From the NCBI GenBank assembly GCA_029204225.1, contig CM055111.1, forward strand, positions 19,721,003 to 19,785,002: DNA of 64,000 bases. Reading direction: 5' to 3'. Shown here piece by piece: positions 55,702 through 64,000 of this stretch. The position numbers and the translations under genes were made by a program. Position 1 is the first letter of the stretch, and each line of letters opens with the position of its first letter. This DNA comes from Diphasiastrum complanatum (taxonomy: Eukaryota; Streptophyta; Lycopodiopsida; Lycopodiales; Lycopodiaceae). The notes beneath the pieces were generated by a model. It had not been told where the DNA came from. It did not search any database and saw only the letters and a list, made by a program, of their open reading frames with translations.

Positions 55702-57589
55702 AAATCATTCATCTCATGGATGGAGCATCAAGTAGATTGTGCTGGGATAATCCATTTATAGATTTCATCCATGTATTAACTACAATAAATGTTTGTCATC
55801 TAATTAGGCAAGCCATTGTACTTGGAAGTATTTGGCTTGTGTGACAACTATACATTGTGCACACGGTCAACGAATCAGGGAATGTTGATGCGGACGAGGA
55901 CGTCGCAATTCTCTCACTTCACAAATTCGGGAAGTGTCTGGGAACGTTCCTCATTGAAAATAGACGACCTTTGGGACTTTCTCTCTCTTCACATTTTTTC
56001 GCAAAAAGCCGAAGGTGAAGGTGCCCATAAAAAGGTGAAGGTGTCTTTAAAACAGTTTAACTCATGAAAATAGATGACGTTTGGGAATTTTCTCTCTTCG
56101 CATTTTTGGAAAAATGCGAAAAAGCTGAAGGTGTTAAAAATAGTTGAATTTTGAACTGTGCATAAGTTAAACTTTTGAACAATGCAAGTGTCGCATTTCA
56201 GGGAAATGCAAAAACACCAAAGCTGTTGAAAACATAGTTCATTTTTGCAGATTGTTGCGACACTTAGTGTATTTCTGCAGACTGTTGCGACACTTAGTGT
56301 AATTCTGTAAACTGTTGAAAACATAGTGTATTTCTACAGACTTGTTCTAAATGCTAATTCGTGGAAGTCATTGAATATGGCCAGGTCTTCAATGACTTCA
56401 AGTTATTGAACTTAACATCTGAATTTGAAATTATGATAGGATTGGTTACCCTTTTGCTGGAGATCAACCAGAAGCCCGTTTGTAGACGTTCTTCAAATAG
56501 TTTGGCTATCTAAGTTATGAATTCTACAAGTATCAGATGAGCAAACGTACAACCAAAGTTGGTTTCACCTGACCCTATATAAATGATCCATAAACGTGCA
56601 GGAAGAATCTTGAAATAGAAAATAGTCATTCACCAAGGAGGCACTGTGGGCTTAAATTCCAATGGAGAGAACCCATCAACCGTCTTGTAGTTAGCAGTGA
56701 GTCTCAGGGGTCAGTTAGCACCCCTGAGAGGGGGGATGCTAAATATCTGCCAAAAATAGCTTAGTATCATCAGGTAAGTCATATTTTAGCCTGGGGAACT
56801 GATTATTCTTAAAGATATTGGTGACAATTTTGCACAATTTATGCCTCATAAAGTCTTTCTGTTGAAAAACATTGATCAACGTTTGTACTTTCTCAATGAA
56901 AATGTTTTGATCACTACAACAGTACATTGCTGCAATGACCTGTGAAATAACGACCTCGCATAAATTGAAAATAGGCATGTTTGATGAAAGATGAATATAT
57001 TGGCAAATCGAAAAGGGTAGTGTTTTCCTTTTATCATTTTTAGACATTAGGAAATTGCTCGTATTTGACTCAAATTTAGTAATAATGTTTAACAAGTTGG
57101 CAATATTGTTTTCAACATTGTTTTTAGTGCTCTTCAACAAGACAAATGAATGTTCCAAGTAAAATACTTACATATTATTGGAGAATGATATTTTCTAGTG
57201 ATCTTTGCACCTAGTAAAATTCCTATAAAAAGGTGGCTAGGTCATTAGGAGAAGCCATAATTTAATATCTGTTGGGTGTAAGGGTCACTAAAAAGCATTT
57301 TCCCAAGTGTAAAAGATTGTCTTGGAATTTAATTATGGCTAAAAATATTTTTATGGCCCACAGATTTTGACATTTTACAAGGTGCAATATGCTTCCCAAA
57401 ATTCTCTTTATGGTCATTTTATGAGCTGTAAATTGCTTTTGCAAAGTTTGATGGAATTCAAGATTTTGTAACATGTCACATGTCACTTTCATAAACAATA
57501 ATCTTCTTTACATTCTATATGTATAAAACTCACACACAAAGCTAAAGCAATACTTTTGAAATAAATGCATTTTTTCCTTGCCACCAACA
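55702..57589. other. AT-rich region with small repeats, no gene recognised
   Basis: Near 55957 and 56066 a ~65-bp phrase (gaaaatagacgacctttggg, then a cgcaaaaagc-type end) occurs twice. Near 56225-56340 about four ~36-bp units (gttgcgacacttagtgtatt) follow one another. A 139-codon minus-strand frame at 57158-56739 (MEHSFVLLKSTKNNVENNIA) and one at 57498-57262 have no motif I know. Confidence 0.35.
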
Positions 57590-57900
57590 CTGTGATACCT
57601 AAGAGTTCATTCTCCTCCTCCTCCCAAGGACTTATTAAACTTATTCCCAAATCTGAGATGCCCACTAGAATATCTAATTACCACCCTCTAACTATGCTAA
57701 ACACCTCTTACAAGATCGTAGCGAAAGCCATTACTAGAAGGATTGCCCCTCTCCTCTCCTCTCCTCTCACTTTTCCAAGAGTCAATATGGTTTTATTGAA
57801 GATAGATCCCTTTTTGACACCATAAGGTTCTAGCCTACGGAAGAAGTAGCTATCTTTACAAACTTAGCCACTGCTACTCTTCTAACATTCAAGCCTTCAC
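57590..57900 (+). pseudogene. LINE (non-LTR) reverse transcriptase scrap
   Basis: GLIKLIPKSEMPTRISNYHP, LTMLNTSYKIVAKAITRRIA and, after a frameshift in a CTCCTCTC run, SQYGFIEDRSLFDTIRF match the RVT_1 pattern of plant LINEs (NYRPITLLN..YKI..K..A.R, SP.Q.GF..GRS..DNI). Only about 100 codons remain. Confidence 0.8.
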
Positions 57901-57924
57901 ATAGCCACTTCTGAATCAACTGAT

Positions 57925-58990
57925 ATGTTGTGGCATTTTAGACTTGGCCACCTTAATTTCAATAGTATTCAGCAAATGTCTGCTCAGAGTCTAGTACAAG
58001 ATCTGTTGTCTATTAGCAAGCCAACTTCTCCATGCGAAAGTTGTATTATCAACAAGCATGCTAGAAGCCCTTTCACTTCAGATTCAGTTTATACTTCCAA
58101 AGGCTTGCTTGGCCTTGTACATAACGACATTTGTGGCCTGATGCAGACTGCTTCGACAGGGAGAGCTCTCTATTTCCTAACCTTCATCGATGACTTCTCA
58201 CGAAGGACTGCTATTTACTTTTTGAAGAACAAATTTGAAGCATTCAAATTCTTCAAGTAGTTCAAGGTGTTTGCAGAAAATCAGACCCAGAGGAAGATCA
58301 AGTCTCTATGCACAGATGGAGGGGGGGAGTATATTTCCACAAAATTTAAGGAGTGCTACAAGGCCAGCGAAATACATCAAAAATACAACCAGTCCAATGG
58401 TATAGTTGAATAGAAGAATCAGACACTCATCAAAAGTGCCAAGAGCATGATGGCCCATGCCTCTCTTCCAAAGAAAATTTGGGCAGAAGCTATTACTTCA
58501 GCTGTCTATTTGTAAAATTGATCCATTACCAAAACCTTGAATGGCAAGACACCTTATGAGGTGTGGACAGGATCGAAACCATCATTCAAAAGTATTTGAG
58601 TGTCTGGATGCATCGCTTTCGCTTAGATCCCTGAAGATCTAAGAAGAAAGCTAGATGACAAGAGTAGAAAAATGATTTTCATCAGCTATTCCCCAAACCA
58701 CAAGGCATACAAGCTTTACAATCTGGATACCGAGAAGGCATTCACTAGTAGAGATGTCATTTTTGTGGAAGACCGATTCATCGACCACAAAGGAAAAGCT
58801 CCATCGATTTCCTATCCCAGAGCCAACAATTTGGAACTCAGCATTGATTAACAACTTGACTCTGACTCCGACAAAGTGATAGACCCTCGACAAATCGAAC
58901 CATCTCAGAGGATCAAAGTTCAATCTAGAAGATCGAACTGATCCAGACATCCTCCATCCTTATTCGTGGATGATCCAGCCTATTACTTTG
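57925..58990 (+). pseudogene. Copia integrase (lineage D)
   Basis: MLWHFRLGHLNFNSIQQMSA and CESCIINKHARSPF form the HHCC site. LVHNDICGLMQTASTG, FLTFIDDFSRRTAIYFLKNK and SLCTDGGGEYISTKF give the catalytic Asp residues, and SNGIVE precedes a TAG where the catalytic Glu region lies. MMAHASLPKKIWAEAITSA and SRDVIFVEDRF follow with further stops. Confidence 0.87.
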
Positions 58991-59042
58991 TGCAGGAACC
59001 AAACATTGTTTCAGAGGCAATGTCGACACCTGATGCTGACTA

Positions 59043-59890
59043 GTGCAAACCAAAATGGACACTGAATTTGATTATCTCATCGAGAATCAAACATGGACTA
59101 TTACCAAGCTGTCAAAGGATCGAAATCCAATTCCATACAAATGGATATTCAAAGCGAAGTATGATGCTGAAGGAAAATTAAATCGATACAAGGCTAGACT
59201 TGTTGCCAAAGACTACTCCCAGATTTCAGATCTGGATTATCTAGAGACCTTCAGCCTTGTCATTAAGCATGCTTCGATCCATCTACTACTCTCCTTTGCA
59301 GCTACAACCGATCTTGAAGTCCACCAAATGGATGCCTAGACTACCTTCCTCAACAGGGCTATTGAAGAGGAGATCTACATGTCATAGTCAGAAGGATACA
59401 AGCTCAGGGGCAAGGAGCACCTTGTATGCAAAATTCACAAGGCACTCTACGGGTTGAAACAGTCACCTAGAGCTTGGTTCCAAAAAATCAATGTATTTTT
59501 GATCGAGAATGGTTTTATTTCAAACTCAACAGACTCGAATGCCTACTTCAAGTCTGTATCAGATTACTTCATCATCATTATTCTCTATGTAGATGATACA
59601 CTTCTATTCAGTATTGATCTAAATCTGATGAAGGGATCGAAATGCATGCTATCCCAGGAGTATAAAATGAGTGACATGGGTCGAGCCCACTACTGTCTCA
59701 AAATCCAAATCCAAATCCAATGAGATCGACCCAACAGATTGATTTTCATCAGTCAGCAATGATATCTCAACAATGTGCTGAAAAAATATGGAATGCCCGG
59801 CTACAAGCCAAGTCACTTTTCACTTGACTCTGGACATAAATAGATCATCCGAGCATAGATTATGAGACCCTCCGTCCATTAAACATATTA
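59043..59890 (+). pseudogene. Copia reverse transcriptase (lineage D)
   Basis: FDYLIENQTWTITKL, PIPYKWIFKAKYDAEGK, KDYSQISDLDYLETFS, VHQMDA (TAG), EEIYMS (TAG), KIHKALYGLKQSPRAWFQKI and the intact catalytic box ILYVDDTLLFSIDL are in order. After MGRAHYCLK the frame decays and ends before RNase H. Confidence 0.88.
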
Positions 59891-59892
59891 TT

Positions 59893-60532
59893 TGAGACTC
59901 CCAGATATGCCGTCATTTTGGTTGTAATTGCTATACTATTGTGCTTCAGTGTAATATAGCAGCAGCATGCTTTTCTATCTATGTATAACGTAGATGAATG
60001 CTTGTTGTGATTGAATGCACTTTATTGTTGTTTGATCGCGCTTGTTTACTCACTCTGATCAGAACATGGATGTCTATGACTCCTCAATTTCTGATTAGAC
60101 GATGGTTGTGTTTGATGCCTAGGGAAACTCGCGATATCGTACTGCTCTTTCCATCTATTTCAGAACACGGATGTCTACGACTCCTCAACTTCTGATTAGA
60201 CGATGGTTGTCTTTGATTCCAAAGAAACTCACGATATCATATTGCTCTTTCCATCTATTTCATAACCAAACTTCACATTGAACCCATTTTCCAGTAATAC
60301 CACACACAAACCATTTCTAATCTCTTCGGTGGACTGTACTCTCATTTTTGTGAGTATGAACTAATTTTTAAGATCCTGTTGGCCAATTAGAATACTTAAG
60401 CTATGATTATATTTTGCATAAGCTTTCTATTAGATTGTTTTTGCATCTAGCAACTGATTGTAACGGGAGAGCTCTTCCGCAATATTCATGCTCTCTTATC
60501 CGTTCACATTCTTCTATCTCCCTTGCCCCATA
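59893..60532 (+). repeat. LTR of lineage D with internal tandem duplication (about 640 bp)
   Basis: TGAGACTCCCAG at 59893; the other end is near cttgcccca at 60530. About 102 bp are duplicated in tandem (about 60064-60165 and 60166-60267: ggatgtctatgactcctcaa, ttgctctttccatctatttc), which accounts for the size difference from the 535-bp LTR at 55.17 kb. Confidence 0.8.
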
Positions 60533-60549
60533 AATTTCTTGTGCAATAG

Positions 60550-61056
60550 GTGGCCGAGTATTATTTTGGATGGAAGGACACCTTTTGAGATGCTATTCAA
60601 GAGGAGATCGAGTGTCTACTTGATGAAAGGACCAAGGAGGATCCATCTTCAAGGAAAGGTATATCTATTGGATATAGTGAGGTGAGTATCTAGAGTTTGC
60701 GGTCGTTATGCTATCGGATTGGTAAGCGCTTTCTATCTTAGAGATTTGCCATACTCCCTAGTGCTTGGGGGCTAGATCGGACGGTCTAGGTTTGGTTGGG
60801 ACGGTTTCGTCCACTGCACTCTCTTATTGTGTTCTCGACGCTCAATCCTAATTAGAGGTCTTGGCGGATGTTTTAGATGATACTTTGGATGTTGATGTTG
60901 AAGAGCCTACTGCAAATCAAAAGCCAAGGATGACATCAAGGCAAAGGCAACAACCTTTGAGACTCACTTATGATGAAAAAGGTAAGCAAGTTGACTTCTT
61001 TCACAAGCACATGCTCCTCCAACGGGCTACTAAATATCCAATCTTTGCTTGTTGAA
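60550..61056 (+). pseudogene. Copia integrase C-terminal scrap (lineage E), interrupted
   Basis: LDGRTPFEMLFKRRSSVYLM and a GYSEV-like motif near 60675 match the fragment at 38.8-39.2 kb. About 180 bp of unrelated, GC-richer DNA (about 60680-60858) then separate it from MTSRQRQQPLRLTYDEKGKQ, also matching that fragment. The interruption is bounded by GTGAGT and TTAG. Confidence 0.65.
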
Positions 61057-63228
<2,172 letters not shown>

Positions 63229-63266
63229 TGAATGAGTCTATTATGGGTGATTGGATATGGAAATCA

Positions 63267-63487
63267 AGATTAACTACATCTAATCATTCTATTTGGATTT
63301 TTTCTTTTAGAAGCAAGTGAGATTAACTTCATCTAATCATTCTATTTGGATTTTTCCTTTTAGAAGCAAGTGAGAGATTAACTTCATCTAATTATTCTAT
63401 TTGGATTTTCCTTTTAGAAGCAAGTGAGAGATTAACTTCATCTAATTATTCTATTTGGATTTTTTCTTTTAGAAGCAAGTGAGAGAT
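63267..63487. repeat. Tandem array of about four 54-bp units
   Basis: Each unit carries gattaacttcatctaat, attctatttggatttt and cttttagaagcaagtgaga, with small length changes in the T run. It starts some 45 bp after the CT microsatellite. Confidence 0.92.
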
Positions 63488-64000
63488 TAACTTAAAGTAT
63501 CGTGGCACTCATCCTATCGCTCAATATTTATTGGCCAAACTATACTTGAAGTGTCATAAGTGTCAAAGATTAAAGCATTTCCAAAAAAAACTTTACAGAG
63601 TTTACCTCTCATACTCTTGGATTCTCTGTGTGCACTCCATTGGCCTAAATATGATCGTTGACAATCCTCCTTGTCCGAATCCTAAGGCTTTTGCATTGTG
63701 TGCATGTACATGGTATCCTCTCATCATATTTTGGTTGGAACTGGTCCAATAATCCAATTGCAAATCACACATATTCTTTCAGTGTCATTCAAGTGAAAAT
63801 TGACAAATTCTAACATGTGTAGTGATTACGTAGCCAAACAATTAATTTGTCACGAAACGCTCGACAAAAAATCAGTCACGAATCATAAGACAAATAATTA
63901 GTCGCGAAGAACTACAGAAACGCATGCATTCTGAGACGAAGTTGATCGCAATAAAAGATAGTATTGATTCAGTATGAAACCAAAAAAGATGTAAATGAGT
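63488..64000. other. No gene recognised
   Basis: A 73-codon plus-strand frame at 63531-63752 has a C-x2-C pair (CHKCQ) but no fuller motif. Confidence 0.3.

Larger units (their letters stand above)
57915..60532 (+). mobile_element. Ty1/copia element of lineage D, 3' part only
   Basis: GAG-pre-integrase, integrase, linker and reverse transcriptase on the plus strand, then LTR 59893-60532. RNase H is deleted just before the LTR. The 5' end abuts LINE sequence. Many stops. Its LTR matches the 55.17-55.70 kb LTR; the two remnants hold complementary parts of the same lineage but in opposite orientation. Confidence 0.87.

Noticed and set aside
55702..57589. Minus-strand frames at 56739-57158 and 57262-57498 as genes
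   Set aside because: AT-rich, motif-free, with no start context or splice pattern; kept as unidentified.
63531..63752. Zinc-finger ORF
   Set aside because: One C-x2-C pair without matching His/Cys residues is not enough.

Overview
This window looks like nuclear DNA from a land plant with a large, repeat-rich genome. One host-type gene is spliced and its first exon reads like a plastid transit peptide. Almost everything else is decayed Ty1/copia LTR retrotransposons, with a CACTA transposase, a LINE scrap, microsatellites and segmental duplications. Which plant group it comes from cannot be fixed from sequence alone; the mix would suit a fern, lycophyte or gymnosperm, and that is inference.

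Layout. 0.7-3.6 kb: a four-exon minus-strand EamA/DMT-type transporter gene, the only apparently intact host gene. 4.5-4.8 kb: a small tandem repeat and a SINE-like unit. 5.6-10.0 kb: copia element A1 (minus). 12.6-14.9 kb: copia A2 (plus). 15.3-18.7 kb: a copia chimera. 18.15-23.34 kb and 33.01-37.20 kb: a direct segmental duplication whose copies each carry a retrotransposon tail, a dead piece of the EamA last exon, a GC-rich module, a palindrome cluster and a probable LTR. 23.4-24.3 kb: a copia/LTR scrap. 24.54-29.60 kb: the youngest insertion, a copia-type element with near-identical LTRs and a perfect 5-bp target duplication, but no reverse transcriptase. It sits 15 bp past the end of the most unusual locus.

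That locus (29.62-31.81 kb, minus) is a decayed gene that starts with a divergent histone H3. The tail start and histone fold are recognisable, and they are followed by a Gln-rich coiled-coil stretch and a large aromatic-rich domain I do not recognise. Upstream of it are a TATA box and two direct repeats holding twelve CACGTG G-boxes. This is the best candidate here for an undescribed system.

37.4-44.1 kb: an LTR, a copia scrap, copia A4 (an inverted relative of A1 sharing its nonsense codons) and a CACTA TNP2-type transposase with an in-frame minisatellite. 45-48 kb: dispersed repeats with a filler-like insertion. 48.4-49.8 kb: microsatellites and a Transposase_24-like gene. 50.4-55.7 kb: three copia derivatives on the minus strand. 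57.6-61.1 kb: a LINE fragment and two copia remnants. 61.1-64 kb: no genes recognised, with a long CT run and a 54-bp tandem array.

No host operon or pathway is visible. The relationships are insertion, duplication and decay. Many nonsense codons are consistent with C-to-T change (CGA to TGA, CAG to TAG), as expected for heavily methylated plant repeats.
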